A stretch of 64,000 bases of DNA from Sphingomonas hominis (GCF_013328205.1 NZ_JABULH010000003.1:310001-374000); one strand, 5' to 3'. Positions 24,408-34,045 are shown, counted from the stretch's first letter. The notes: generated by a model not told the origin, from the sequence alone. Program-made: numbers and translations.

Positions 24408-24728
24408 GATGATCTGTTTCCCTTTCGTGTTCACGAGTATCGAGCGCGCAGCACCGGGCCCCTGCGCGAACGAGCGTTCGTGCAGGCATCCATTCGGCGA
24501 TTCGCGGCTCCCCCCGCTTGAGCCCGCGCCTTGCACGCGATTGTGTCGCCCGTGTGAAATGTGTCGGATGATTGCTCTGGGTTATTGATGAGCTCTGCTC
24601 GCCCCTGGTGGCAGGTGCGCGCGTGATTGTCTGACCTCATTGGGGTGAAGAATAGCGACGTTAGATCAGCGGGTTAGCCCGGGGCGATGTCGGTTGACAC
24701 CTGGCCCGCTTGATGTTGATACGACAGC
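24408..24728. other. Intergenic region without recognised content
   Basis: This lies between the divergent TonB receptor and hybrid kinase genes. GC is lower around 24545-24670. Promoters for both must lie here, but no site, repeat or RNA was recognised. Confidence 0.5.
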
Positions 24729-27700
24729 ATGACCAGCCGTTCGTCGCGCAGCATCGCCGTCTCGCCCGAGTGGGACGACTTCATCGCAGCACAGGTCGGA
24801 TCGGGTGCGTATGCCGACGCGGACGACGTGGTGCGTGCCGGATTGCGCGCGCTGCGTGACGGCAAGGTGGTGCGCCCGGCCCCGGTGGGCTGGCCGGTGG
24901 GTGGCGGTGCGTGCGGTGAGCTGGTGCGGCATGGCGACTGGGCGGCGAGCACGCTCGGGCCGATCGACGATTGGTCGCTGGAGTTGCGCGCGACGGTCGC
25001 CAACGTCGTCAACTCGCCGGTCGCCAAGGTGCTAATGTGGGGACCGGACCACGTCATGATCTACAACGACGCTTATGCCGAGATCGCGGGGGCGAAGCAT
25101 CCTGCGGCGTTCGGCGGGCGCGTGGCGGCAGTGTGGCCCGAGATCTGGGACTGGAACCGCGCGGTGCTGGAGGCGGGCTTTCGCGGCGAGCGCCGATCGT
25201 ACCGCGACCAGCCGCTGACGCTGAAGCGCGGCGGCGTGGCGGAAACGGTCACGTTCGATCTGTTCTACACGCCGGTCTACGAGGCCGACGGGCGGGTCGG
25301 CGGCGTGCTGTGCACCTGCGTCGACAACAGCGTGCGCGTCGCGGCCGAGCAGCGCTGCCTAGAAAGCGAGCGCGAGTTGCGCACCATCACCGACGCGATG
25401 CCGGTGCTGGTCTCGTTCATCGATCGCGACCACGTGTTCCGCTTCGCCAATCGCTTCTACGTCGACTGGTTCGGGATGACGCCGGACGAGGTGGTCGGCC
25501 GTCACATGCGCGATGTCGTGGGTGAGGCGAATTACGCCGAGCGGCTGCCGCTGATCGAGCGCGCGCTGGCGGGCGAGACGATCGCGTCCGACGGGCTGCT
25601 GTATCACCGCGACGGCACCGCGCACCGCGCCAATATCCAGTATCTGCCGCGCGTTGCGCACGACGGCAGCGTCAGCGGGTTCCAGGTGCTCGTGTTCGAC
25701 TTGGAGGATCGCGCGCGCCGCGAGGAGGATCTGGACGCCAGCAACAAGCGGTTTCGCGCCGCGATGGACGCGGTGCACGGCGTGCTGTGGACCAACAGCG
25801 CCGACGGGCGGATGCTAGGCGAGCAGCCGGGCTGGACCGCGCTGACCGGGCAGAGCGCGGACGAGTATCTGGGCTACGGTTGGGCGGAGGCGGTTCATCC
25901 CGAAGACCGCGCCGGGACGATCGAGCGCTGGAACGACGCGGTCGCGACCAAGACGATGTTCATCCACGAGCACCGCGTGCGGCGGCATTGCGGCATGTGG
26001 CGGACGTTCGCGGTGCGCGCGCTGCCGGTCCTGGGCGAGGCGGGCGAGATCACCGAATGGGTCGGCGTTCACACCGACATCTCGCACCAGCGCGCGGCCG
26101 AAGCGTCGCTGCGCGAACAGGCGGAAGCGCTGGCGCGCCAAGTCGCGCACCGCGAGCGCGCCGAAGAGCAGTTGCGGCTGTTCAACGAGTCGCTGGAAGC
26201 GCGCGTGATCGCCGAGATCGACGAGCGTCGCCAGGCCGAGGCGAAGCTGCACCAGGCGCAGAAGATGGAAACGGTCGGCAAGCTGACCGGCGGCGTCGCG
26301 CACGATTTTAACAACCTGCTCCAGGTCGTATCGGGCAACCTGCAGTTGCTCGGCAAGGACGTGGCGGGCAACGACCGTGCCGAGCAGCGCGTGGCGAACG
26401 CGATGGCGGGGGTGTCGCGCGGGTCGAAGCTCGCCGCGCAATTGCTCGCCTTCGGGCGGCGGCAGGCGCTGGAGCCCAAGGTGGTCAACGTCACGCGCTT
26501 CGTGCGGGGCATGGACGACATGCTGCGCCGCGCGATCGGCGAGGCGATCGAGATCGAGACGATCGTCGGCGGCGGCTTGTGGAACACCTTCATCGATCCG
26601 GGTCAGGTCGAGAATGCGCTGCTCAATCTCGCGATCAACGCGCGCGATGCGATGGACGGGCAGGGGCGGCTGACGATCGAGCTCGGCAACGCGCACTTAG
26701 ACGACGAGTACGCGCGCACCCACGACGAGGTGACACCGGGCCAGTACGTGATGCTGGCGGTGAGCGATACCGGATCGGGCATGACGCCCGAAGTGCTGGA
26801 CAAGGTCTTCGAGCCGTTCTTCTCGACCAAGGTCGAGGGCAAGGGATCGGGGCTGGGGCTGTCGATGGTCTACGGCTTCGTCAAGCAATCGGGCGGGCAC
26901 GTGAAGATCTATTCGGAGGTGGGCGAGGGAACAACCGTGCGCCTGTACCTGCCGCGGGCGACCGAGAGCGAGGACGTCGAGGTGCGCGTCGACACCGGAC
27001 CGATCACCGGCGGGACCGAGACGGTGCTGGTGGTCGAGGACGACGACGAGGTGCGCGCCACCGTGGTCGAGATGCTGAGCGACCTCGGCTACCGCGTGCT
27101 GAAGGCGCCCGACGCCGCCTCCGCACTGATCGTGATCGAGAGCGGGGTGCCCATCGACATCCTATTCACCGACGTGGTGATGCCCGGCACACTCAAGAGC
27201 CCAGAACTCGCACGCAAGGCCAAGCAGCGGCTGCCCAACCTCGCGGTGCTGTTCACCTCGGGCTATACCGAGAATTCGATCGTCCACGGCGGCAAGCTGG
27301 ATGCAGGCGTCGAATTGCTGTCCAAGCCGTACACGCGCGAGGCGCTGGCACGGCGGTTCCGCCACGTGCTCGCCAACCAGGGACAGCGCGCGCAGGCGAC
27401 CGCGGCGCATCCGTCGACGCCGCGCACACAAGCTCCGCGCGTCCAGCCGCCACGCGACCTGACGGGTGCTACCGTGTTGTTGGTCGAGGACGATGCGCTG
27501 ATCCGTGCCAACACCGCCGAGATGTTGCAGGAAGCAGGTTGCGTCGTGGTCGACGCGGCGAGCGCGGAAGAGGCGATGGCGGCGCTTCACACCGCACCCG
27601 TCGACGTGCTGGTCACCGACCTGAACCTGCCGGGTCATTCGGGTGCGGAACTGGCGCAGCGCGCACGCGAGATGCGTGGGTCGATCGGCATCGTGTTCGC

Positions 27701-27896
27701 GACCGGCGACGGACACCGCGCGGCGGAAGCGGCGGCGATCGGCGACGTGGTGCTGCCGAAACCTTATGCCGCGGCGCGGCTGACGCAGGCGGTGCGTGCC
27801 GCGCTCGACGCCAAGGGCGTGTCGCCGTCGACTGCCACCCCGGCCGGCGAGCATGGCGATCCGGCGATCGCGCGGAGCGAGCGGCAGGGCGTTTGA
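24729..27896 (+). CDS. Hybrid histidine kinase with N-terminal ParD-like ribbon-helix-helix, PAS sensors and two receiver domains
   Basis: The 1055-residue protein is read in one frame. Residues about 8-44 (SIAVSPEWDDFIAAQVGSGA, then YADADDVVRAGLRALRD) match ParD/CopG-type ribbon-helix-helix antitoxin sequences. Three PAS-like regions follow (about 65-190, 215-325 and 335-455), then a coiled coil (about 455-510) and a kinase core with phospho-acceptor His525 in GGVAHDFNNLLQ. Its ATP-binding motifs are NLAINARDAM, DTGSGM, FEPFFSTK and GSGLGLSMVYG. Two receivers follow, with Asp815 (LFTDVVMPG) and Asp964 (LVTDLNLPG). No membrane segment is seen, so it is probably cytoplasmic. No output regulator or ParE toxin is adjacent. 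The ATG at 24729 has no clear ribosome site, but conservation of the ribbon-helix-helix supports it. Confidence 0.88.
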   Translation: MTSRSSRSIAVSPEWDDFIAAQVGSGAYADADDVVRAGLRALRDGKVVRPAPVGWPVGGGACGELVRHGDWAASTLGPIDDWSLELRATVANVVNSPVAKVLMWGPDHVMIYNDAYAEIAGAKHPAAFGGRVAAVWPEIWDWNRAVLEAGFRGERRSYRDQPLTLKRGGVAETVTFDLFYTPVYEADGRVGGVLCTCVDNSVRVAAEQRCLESERELRTITDAMPVLVSFIDRDHVFRFANRFYVDWFGMTPDEVVGRHMRDVVGEANYAERLPLIERALAGETIASDGLLYHRDGTAHRANIQYLPRVAHDGSVSGFQVLVFDLEDRARREEDLDASNKRFRAAMDAVHGVLWTNSADGRMLGEQPGWTALTGQSADEYLGYGWAEAVHPEDRAGTIERWNDAVATKTMFIHEHRVRRHCGMWRTFAVRALPVLGEAGEITEWVGVHTDISHQRAAEASLREQAEALARQVAHRERAEEQLRLFNESLEARVIAEIDERRQAEAKLHQAQKMETVGKLTGGVAHDFNNLLQVVSGNLQLLGKDVAGNDRAEQRVANAMAGVSRGSKLAAQLLAFGRRQALEPKVVNVTRFVRGMDDMLRRAIGEAIEIETIVGGGLWNTFIDPGQVENALLNLAINARDAMDGQGRLTIELGNAHLDDEYARTHDEVTPGQYVMLAVSDTGSGMTPEVLDKVFEPFFSTKVEGKGSGLGLSMVYGFVKQSGGHVKIYSEVGEGTTVRLYLPRATESEDVEVRVDTGPITGGTETVLVVEDDDEVRATVVEMLSDLGYRVLKAPDAASALIVIESGVPIDILFTDVVMPGTLKSPELARKAKQRLPNLAVLFTSGYTENSIVHGGKLDAGVELLSKPYTREALARRFRHVLANQGQRAQATAAHPSTPRTQAPRVQPPRDLTGATVLLVEDDALIRANTAEMLQEAGCVVVDAASAEEAMAALHTAPVDVLVTDLNLPGHSGAELAQRAREMRGSIGIVFATGDGHRAAEAAAIGDVVLPKPYAAARLTQAVRAALDAKGVSPSTATPAGEHGDPAIARSERQGV

Positions 27897-27999
27897 CCGC
27901 GCGCGCGGCGACGCTGTCCGGCGGTGCGCGCGCGCCGCTAGACAGCAGCGCTGCCAGCAATTAGCGCCGCCCCTTCAACGATTTGAAAGCGTCGATCGC

Positions 28000-29232
28000 G
28001 TGCCACCCGTCGAGCGACATATCGCGATCATCACCCCGCCCACGGTGGGTCACATCAACCCGTTGCAGGTGCTGGCGCGCGAGCTGGTGTCGATCGGCCA
28101 CCGGGTCACGATGGTGCACGTCGGCGACATGGCACGCTACGTCACCGATCCGCAGGTCGGTTTCGCGTCGGTCGAGGCGGGCGAGGCGGGCGCGCTCGAC
28201 GCTTATCTGGCGCTGCTCGGCCAGCCGACCGGTGCGCGCGGGTTGACGCGGATGATCCGGGCGACGGCGGCGATGACGGCCACGCTGCTCGACGGCGCGC
28301 CCGCGACGCTGGCGCGGATCGGCGCCGACGCGGTGATCGCCGACACCGCAGAACCCGCGGGCGCGGCCATCGCCGAGCGGCTGCGCCTGCCGTTCGTGGC
28401 GAGCGTCACCGGGCTGCCGCTGCTGCGCGAGGAGAACGTGCCGCCGCCGTTCCTCGGGTGGCGGTACCGCGCCGATCCGATCGGGCGCAACCGCAACAAC
28501 GGCGGTTACTCGGTCGCGGACATCTTGATGCGGCCGATCACGCGCGTGCTCGACGAGCGGCGGCGCGCCTGGGGGCTGGGGCGCGAGGCGGCGCCATTGT
28601 GCTGGGCGGCGCAATGCCCGCGCGGGTTCGATTACCCGCGTTCGGCGCTGCCGGCGACGTTCGCTTATGGCGGGCCGTGGCGCTACGCGGAAGGAACGGC
28701 CGAACCGCTCGATCTGCCCCGCGACTCGCGGCCACTGGTGTTCTGCTCGCTCGGCACCTTGCAGGGATCGCGCCGCGCCTTGTTCCAGGTGATGGCGGCG
28801 GCGTGCGCGGCGGTCGGCGCCCGCGCAGTGATCGGGCATGGTGGCGGGTTGACGCCGGCGGAAGAAGCCGCGCTGCCGGGCGATCCGCTGGTGCGTGCGT
28901 TCTGGCCGCAGCAGGCGGTGTTGCGGCATTGCGCGGCGGCGGTGCTGCACGGCGGGTTCAACACGGTGCTCGACGCGCTGGCGGCGGGGGTTCCGATCGT
29001 CGCGCTGCCGATCGCGTTCGAGCAGCCGGGTACCGCGGCGCGGATCGCCTATGTCGGCGCGGGACGCGTGCTGTCGCCACGTGGGCTGACCAGAACGGTG
29101 CTGGCGCAGGCGTTGCGCGGCGTAATGGCGGAGCCGAGCTACCGCGCGGCCGCGCGCCGGATCGGTGACGAGATGGCGGCGAGCGGCGGTGCCGCGCGTG
29201 CCGCGGTGCAGGTCAGCGCCGCATTGTCCTGA
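28000..29232 (+). CDS. crtX: Carotenoid glycosyltransferase, CrtX (zeaxanthin glucosyltransferase) type
   Basis: The 410-residue GT1-family glycosyltransferase begins HIAIITPPTVGHINPLQVLARELVSIGH, the acceptor-domain start typical of CrtX/MGT enzymes. It carries a nucleotide-sugar-binding region FCSLGTLQG...RAFWPQQAVLRHCAAAVLHGG, then FNTVLDALAAGVPIVALPI..EQPGTAARI, in the C-terminal half. It probably glucosylates hydroxylated carotenoids at the inner membrane. The only plausible start is the GTG at 28000. It converges on crtW with a 20-bp overlap of the coding ends, which supports a carotenoid role over other GT1 functions. No crtE/crtB/crtI/crtY genes are in the window. Confidence 0.82.
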   Translation: MPPVERHIAIITPPTVGHINPLQVLARELVSIGHRVTMVHVGDMARYVTDPQVGFASVEAGEAGALDAYLALLGQPTGARGLTRMIRATAAMTATLLDGAPATLARIGADAVIADTAEPAGAAIAERLRLPFVASVTGLPLLREENVPPPFLGWRYRADPIGRNRNNGGYSVADILMRPITRVLDERRRAWGLGREAAPLCWAAQCPRGFDYPRSALPATFAYGGPWRYAEGTAEPLDLPRDSRPLVFCSLGTLQGSRRALFQVMAAACAAVGARAVIGHGGGLTPAEEAALPGDPLVRAFWPQQAVLRHCAAAVLHGGFNTVLDALAAGVPIVALPIAFEQPGTAARIAYVGAGRVLSPRGLTRTVLAQALRGVMAEPSYRAAARRIGDEMAASGGAARAAVQVSAALS

Positions 29233-29944
29233 CGCTGGGTAAGCGCCACCACGGCGTGCGCGGGCTCAGGTGATGTTCGTGGTGATAGGTGCCGAAGTGG
29301 AAGCAGGTCGCGATCGAGGCGAGCGGCGACAGCGCATTGCCGCGCGCATTGTGGTGGTCGGCGAACGGCGTGTCGTCGTGGCGATGCGGCAGGAAGGTGC
29401 CGAAGAAGAACAACTGCCCGAGCGCGAGCAGCGCCGGTACGGCCCAGAATGCGACGATGTTGAGTATCGATGCACCGAGCAGCAGGTAGAGACACGCCGC
29501 CAGCGTGATGCGCACGATCTGTCCGTGGGTGTAATAGCCCATGAAGAAGCGCGCGAACCACGCCCGCGGGTCGCGCGGTGCGTCGGGGTGAAAATCGGGG
29601 TCGTGCGCGGTACCCGGTGCGTCGTGGTGGGCGTGATGTTTGGGATGGAGCGCATCGTACGACAGCGCGGCATAGGCGCCGAGGCACAAGGTACCGACGA
29701 TCCGGTTCAGCCGCGGACGGCCAGGCGCGAACGAGCCGTGCATGCAATCGTGCGCGACGATGAACAGCCCGGTGCTGAGCCACGCCTGCACCGCGATCAG
29801 CAGCGCGGCGAGCGGGGCGGTGGCGATGCTCCACTGCCAGAAGAAGATGCCGCCGACGTGGATCGCGACCCATGCCGCGCCGATCGCGCCCGCGAGAAGC
29901 GCGCTGACCCGCGTGTCGCGGCCGATGCTGCTAGCCGATGCCAT
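29213..29944 (-). CDS. crtW: Beta-carotene ketolase CrtW
   Basis: The 243-residue membrane-bound di-iron oxygenase of the fatty-acid-desaturase/hydroxylase superfamily has the CrtW histidine clusters in order: HDCMHGSF (about residue 66), HPKHHAHH, and HFGTYHHEHHLSP near the C-terminus. About four membrane segments are present. CrtW adds 4-keto groups to beta-carotene or its hydroxylated derivatives, giving canthaxanthin or astaxanthin-type pigments. Its ATG lies inside the 3' end of the PAP2 gene (14-bp overlap), so the two form an operon. The 3' end overlaps that of crtX, which runs the other way. Confidence 0.92.
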   Translation of the reverse strand: MASASSIGRDTRVSALLAGAIGAAWVAIHVGGIFFWQWSIATAPLAALLIAVQAWLSTGLFIVAHDCMHGSFAPGRPRLNRIVGTLCLGAYAALSYDALHPKHHAHHDAPGTAHDPDFHPDAPRDPRAWFARFFMGYYTHGQIVRITLAACLYLLLGASILNIVAFWAVPALLALGQLFFFGTFLPHRHDDTPFADHHNARGNALSPLASIATCFHFGTYHHEHHLSPRTPWWRLPSVRTMRR

Positions 29945-30887
29945 GATCCATTCCAACGCTCGGGCGGTGCGCCATGTCCGTGCGCCGCGCAAGTGTTATG
30001 CGCAGGCGCCGCCGCGCCAGCCACGGTGCGACCGCCAGCGCCGCGGGGGCCAGCGCCAATCCTGCGAGCACGTCGACGCCGTAATGCCCGCCGAACAGCG
30101 GCGTCGCGACGATCGTCACCCCCGCCCACACCGGTGCGACGTAGCGCCAACCGGGCGTGTCGCGCTGCGCCCAGGACAGGATCACGGGCAAGGTCGCGTG
30201 ATAGCTGGGAAAACTGACGATCCCCATCAATTGCGTCAGGTCGAGCGTGCGCCACGAGCCATCGCGCAACCCGGCGATCATCGCTTGTTCGAGCCAGGCG
30301 ATCGACGGCCACAGCCGGGTGTATCCGGCGGGGTCGACCACATTGCCCATGGCCGGCATCCACCACGACACGACGATCGTCGCAAACCCCGCCAGGATCG
30401 CCGCCGTGACCGCGACGCGCAAACGCTCGAACTGCGCGTAGGCGCTCATCGCGACGATGCAGGTGACCATCTGGAGCGTCAGGCTGTGATAAGCGAGGCC
30501 GCCGATCCACAAGGCGACGGACGCGCGATCGGCGGCGGCGAACACCGCGGGCCAGTCGAAGCCGAGCGCGCGGTCTGCGGCGGCGAGCCGCGTGTCCCAC
30601 AAGGCTCCTGCGCGGGCGGCAAGCGCATAGGCGAGCACGACGCCGATCAGCGTGAACAAGGTCATCTGCAGGAACGCGGTCGCTCCCGCCGCCAGCCGCG
30701 GTTGCGCCCGCCGACGCCCGATCACCGCACCGCCGGCGAGCAGGGCCAGCGCGATCGCCGACGGCATCGCACGCCACGCGTCAACGCGGAAGCCGAGCCC
30801 CCGAGCGACGAGCAGGCATGCGGCGAACATCGCCGCCAACAGCCACCAGGCCGCGACATCGCTGGTGGGTTCATTGCGTTGATCCAT
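29931..30887 (-). CDS. PAP2/AUR1-like membrane phosphatase or phosphotransferase
   Basis: The 318-residue protein has about seven hydrophobic segments. It contains the two C-terminal PAP2 superfamily motifs SFPSYHATLP (catalytic His) and TPLFGGHYGVDVLAG (nucleophilic His and Asp). The first motif K-x6-RP is not evident, as in the AUR1/inositol-phosphotransferase-like branch. That branch includes ceramide phosphoinositol synthases and lipid phosphatases, and sphingomonads make sphingolipids, so a lipid role is possible but unproven. The ATG at 30887 is favoured because GGAG lies seven bases upstream. It overlaps crtW by 14 bp and is its operon partner. Confidence 0.82.
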   Translation of the reverse strand: MDQRNEPTSDVAAWWLLAAMFAACLLVARGLGFRVDAWRAMPSAIALALLAGGAVIGRRRAQPRLAAGATAFLQMTLFTLIGVVLAYALAARAGALWDTRLAAADRALGFDWPAVFAAADRASVALWIGGLAYHSLTLQMVTCIVAMSAYAQFERLRVAVTAAILAGFATIVVSWWMPAMGNVVDPAGYTRLWPSIAWLEQAMIAGLRDGSWRTLDLTQLMGIVSFPSYHATLPVILSWAQRDTPGWRYVAPVWAGVTIVATPLFGGHYGVDVLAGLALAPAALAVAPWLARRRLRITLARRTDMAHRPSVGMDHGIG

Positions 30888-31136
30888 CACGCGCTCCAAC
30901 GCGGCAGCCGCAGTCGGGTGTCAAGCGCGGGAACGCAGGCGCGATCGATATGCAGTCGACCCCATCACACGTGGCAAGGAAGGGCCGCTATGTTGCTGGG
31001 TCATTCGCTGCAGCGCTGGCGCGGTAGTGAGGCGGACGCCGTCCAGCCGCGCAGCTACGTTCACCGACCTGCTCCACGACTGAGCCGCGCGACGCCCGAA
31101 GTAGTCGCAGTGCTGTCCAGGTACCGGTTTCCCACC

Positions 31137-32141
31137 TCAATCGGGTAGCGGCGCGTCGCGGTGAAGCACGCCTTCGTCGCGCAGCGCGGTCCAGAACGCG
31201 GGCGGGATCTTCGCTTGGAGCGCGGCGTGATCGGCGAGGAGATGGGTCGGCGAGGCGGTGCCGACGATCAGCGATTGCGCAACGTCGGGCGCGAGGCTGA
31301 ATTGCAGCGCTGCGGCGACCAGGTCGACGCCGTAATCGCCCGCCACGCGGCGCAGCGTCGCCAACCGCTCGCGCTTGTCGGGGGCGATCAGCGTGTTGCT
31401 CGCGCCGTAATTGTAGCGCGGCGCACCCCCTAAGAAGCCGGCGTTGAGCGCGGAGCCCATCACGAACCCGACGCCCTTGTCGCGTGCGGCCGGCAGCACC
31501 TGTTCGACCGCATTGGCGTGGTCGACCAGTGAATATTGGCTGGCGAGCAGGTGAATGTCGCTGTCGGCGACCTCCAGGCAGCGCAGAATCGGCTGCGGGC
31601 AATTGACCCCCATGCCCCAGGCGTCGATCACACCTTCGTCGCGCAGCCGCGTCAGCGCGGGGAACGCGCCCTTCTCCGCTACCGGCCAAAGCGTTTTCCA
31701 ATCGTCGGGCAGGTAATCGTTATCGGGCGACAGATCGTGCACGAACACGATGTCGAGCCGGTCGAGGCCCATGCGCTGCAAACTGTCCTCGATCGAGCGC
31801 AGCACGCCGTCGGCCGAATAATCAAAATACGGCGTGTTGGGCGACGTGCCGAAGGGAAAATACTTCTTCGACTGGTTGTCGCGGCTGGCGCGCAGCAGCT
31901 TGCCGACCTTGGACGAGATAACGAACTCAGCCCGCGGCTTGCGCGCCAGGAATCGCCCGAAGCGCCGCTCGGCGAGCCCCAGCCCGTACCACGGCGACAC
32001 GTCGAAGTAGCGGACACCCGCGTCCCACGCCGCCGACAGCGTCGCCTCCGCCTGTTCGTCGGTCGCGAACTGGAATTCGTTGCCGATCGCCACGCCGCCG
32101 AGGCCGAAGTGGTGAGGGAGGCGATAACGGGGTGCGGCCAT
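31137..32141 (-). CDS. Aldo/keto reductase
   Basis: The 334-residue (beta/alpha)8 oxidoreductase has the tetrad Asp and Tyr in YFDVSPWYG (Asp47 and Tyr52), Lys in ISSKVGK and His in VFVHDL. The NADPH-binding tail LIVGTASPTHL is also present. Sequence style resembles the D-threo-aldose 1-dehydrogenase / L-fucose dehydrogenase group (KYFPFGTSPN, FDYSADGVLRSIEDSLQRMGLDRLDIV). A sugar or aldehyde substrate is therefore likely but not certain. No sugar transporter or regulator is adjacent; the gene is divergent from a DUF5818 gene. Confidence 0.9.
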   Translation of the reverse strand: MAAPRYRLPHHFGLGGVAIGNEFQFATDEQAEATLSAAWDAGVRYFDVSPWYGLGLAERRFGRFLARKPRAEFVISSKVGKLLRASRDNQSKKYFPFGTSPNTPYFDYSADGVLRSIEDSLQRMGLDRLDIVFVHDLSPDNDYLPDDWKTLWPVAEKGAFPALTRLRDEGVIDAWGMGVNCPQPILRCLEVADSDIHLLASQYSLVDHANAVEQVLPAARDKGVGFVMGSALNAGFLGGAPRYNYGASNTLIAPDKRERLATLRRVAGDYGVDLVAAALQFSLAPDVAQSLIVGTASPTHLLADHAALQAKIPPAFWTALRDEGVLHRDAPLPD

Positions 32142-32272
32142 GTGGATGCCTTTCTGACAACAGACCTTTCATAACCCGGTGCGCGGTCAGTGTTTCCTAC
32201 TCTCGCCCCGATGCGGCCCTTTTCACCGTCATCGTCGTTGTGCCGTGATAGGTGCGGTGCGAAGGTGGATGG

Positions 32273-32476
32273 ATGACGGTGATCGGAACGCGGGTCGATG
32301 AAACGGGTACGCTGATCCGCGACGGCGGGGCGTTCTTCCTGCGCCGCGATGCCGGTGGGCGGTATCAACTCGAACTGCAGCGCACCCCGGTCGACCTGGT
32401 CGAGAAGCGTGTTCGGTTGATCGGCGTGCTGGTGGCGCCCGATCTGGTCAGCGCGGACGGGGTCGCGGCGGCATAG
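32273..32476 (+). CDS. DUF5818 small protein
   Basis: The 67-residue protein begins MTVIGTRVDETGTLIRDGGA and continues RRDAGGRYQLELQRTPVDLV, EKRVRLIGVLV. This is the beta-rich pattern of the small DUF5818 family found largely in sphingomonads. AAGGTGG precedes the ATG. No function is known. It stands alone between an aldo/keto reductase and an aldehyde dehydrogenase. Confidence 0.75.
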   Translation: MTVIGTRVDETGTLIRDGGAFFLRRDAGGRYQLELQRTPVDLVEKRVRLIGVLVAPDLVSADGVAAA

Positions 32477-32611
32477 ACCCGGCGGCACGGCTGTTCCTGC
32501 GGCTCCCGGCGCGATCGGTCGCGCGATCGGCGGGGTGGGTCGACTGTGATCAGGGTGGAGGACGCGCCGCCGCGCCTTATATCGCCGCCGAACCACCAAG
32601 GAGCCTCACGC

Positions 32612-34045
32612 ATGACCGCCTATGATCCGAAACTCGGCCTCTACATCGCGGGCGAATGGGTGACGGGCGGCGCGCGCGACGCGCACGACGTGCTCAATCC
32701 CGCGACGGGCGAGGCGCAGGGCGCGCTGCCGCTCGCCAACGCCGATGACCTCGACCGTGCGCTGGAGGCGGCGGATCGCGGGTTCAAGGCGTGGCGCAAG
32801 ACCGATCCGGCCGAGCGCGCGCAGGTGCTGATCCGCACCGCCGCGCTGCTGCGCGAGCGCGCCGAACATCTGGCGCGGATCGCGACGATGGAGCAGGGCA
32901 AGCCGCTGGTCGAGGCAAAGGGCGAGGCGATGTTCGCCGCCGCGCTGCTAGAGTTTCACGCCGGCGAAGCGCAGCGCATCTACGGCCGCGTGCTGCCGCG
33001 CCCGGCAGGCACGCGCAGCCTGGTGCTGCAACAGCCGATCGGTCCGGTGGCGGCGTTCTGCGCCTGGAACTTCCCGATCATGAACGTGGTCAGGAAGCTC
33101 GGCCCGGCGATCGCGGCGGGCTGCTCGATCATCATCAAGCCGAGCGAGGAGACGGCGGGTTCGGCGGTCGAGGTGCTGCGCTGTTTCCAGGATGCGGGGC
33201 TGCCCGGCGACGTCGCGCAATGTGTGTTCGGCGTGCCCGATCAGGTGTCGCGCCACCTGCTCGCTTCACCCATCACGCGCAAGCTGAGCTTCACCGGGTC
33301 GGTGCCGGTCGGCAAGCATCTGGCGAAGCTCGCCGCCGAGACGATGATGAAGACGACGATGGAGCTTGGCGGTCACGGCCCGGTGCTGGTGTTCGACGAT
33401 TGCGACCTCGACAAGACGCTCGACACATTGGTCGCGCACAAGTTCAGGAATGCGGGCCAGGTGTGCATCGCGCCGACGCGCTTCCACGTGCAGGCGGGCA
33501 TCTACGACCGGTTCGCCGAAGGCTTCGCCGAGCGAACCAAGCGGCTGAAGGTCGGCAGCGGGCTTGAGAAGGACACGCAGATGGGGCCGATGGCGAACGC
33601 GCGCCGACCCTCCGCGATCGAGGAGATGGTGGAGGATGCGCGCAGCGTCGGCGCGCGCGTGCTGGCGGGGGGCACGCGTGGGGAGGGCGACGGCTTCTTC
33701 TTCACGCCGACCGTGCTCGCCGACGTGCCGCTGGAAGCGCGCGCGATGAACGACGAGCCGTTCGGTCCGCTCGCGCTGCTGACCCCGTTCGAGACGGTGG
33801 AGGACGCGATCCATCAGGCCAACCGGCTGCCCTACGGGCTGGCGGCCTACTGCTTTACCGAGAACGGACGCCGGCAGAACCTGCTGGGCGACGAGATCGA
33901 GGCCGGGATGGTCGCGATCAACAACGTGCGCTTGAGCTGGCCCGACAGCCCGTTCGGCGGGGTCAAGGATAGCGGCTTCGGATCGGAGGACGGACCCGAA
34001 GGCGTCGCCGCGCACATGGTGACCAAAACCGTTCACATGATGTGA
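32612..34045 (+). CDS. NAD(P)-dependent aldehyde dehydrogenase, succinate-semialdehyde dehydrogenase-like
   Basis: The 477-residue ALDH has the cofactor region FCAWNFPIMNVVRKLGPAIAAG, the Rossmann signature FTGSVPVGK, the catalytic Glu in MELGGHGPVLVF and the catalytic Cys285 in NAGQVCIAPTR. PLGP-type ends are seen in NDEPFGPLALLTPF. Length and motif spacing fit the GabD/SSADH group, but GGHGPV in place of GGNAP leaves the substrate open (other semialdehydes are possible). AAGGAG precedes the ATG with good spacing. The gene is apparently monocistronic. Confidence 0.9.
   Translation: MTAYDPKLGLYIAGEWVTGGARDAHDVLNPATGEAQGALPLANADDLDRALEAADRGFKAWRKTDPAERAQVLIRTAALLRERAEHLARIATMEQGKPLVEAKGEAMFAAALLEFHAGEAQRIYGRVLPRPAGTRSLVLQQPIGPVAAFCAWNFPIMNVVRKLGPAIAAGCSIIIKPSEETAGSAVEVLRCFQDAGLPGDVAQCVFGVPDQVSRHLLASPITRKLSFTGSVPVGKHLAKLAAETMMKTTMELGGHGPVLVFDDCDLDKTLDTLVAHKFRNAGQVCIAPTRFHVQAGIYDRFAEGFAERTKRLKVGSGLEKDTQMGPMANARRPSAIEEMVEDARSVGARVLAGGTRGEGDGFFFTPTVLADVPLEARAMNDEPFGPLALLTPFETVEDAIHQANRLPYGLAAYCFTENGRRQNLLGDEIEAGMVAINNVRLSWPDSPFGGVKDSGFGSEDGPEGVAAHMVTKTVHMM

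Noticed and set aside
23085-24521. 478-codon open frame antisense to the second TonB receptor
   Set aside because: It mirrors the receptor gene in composition; no start signal or domain.
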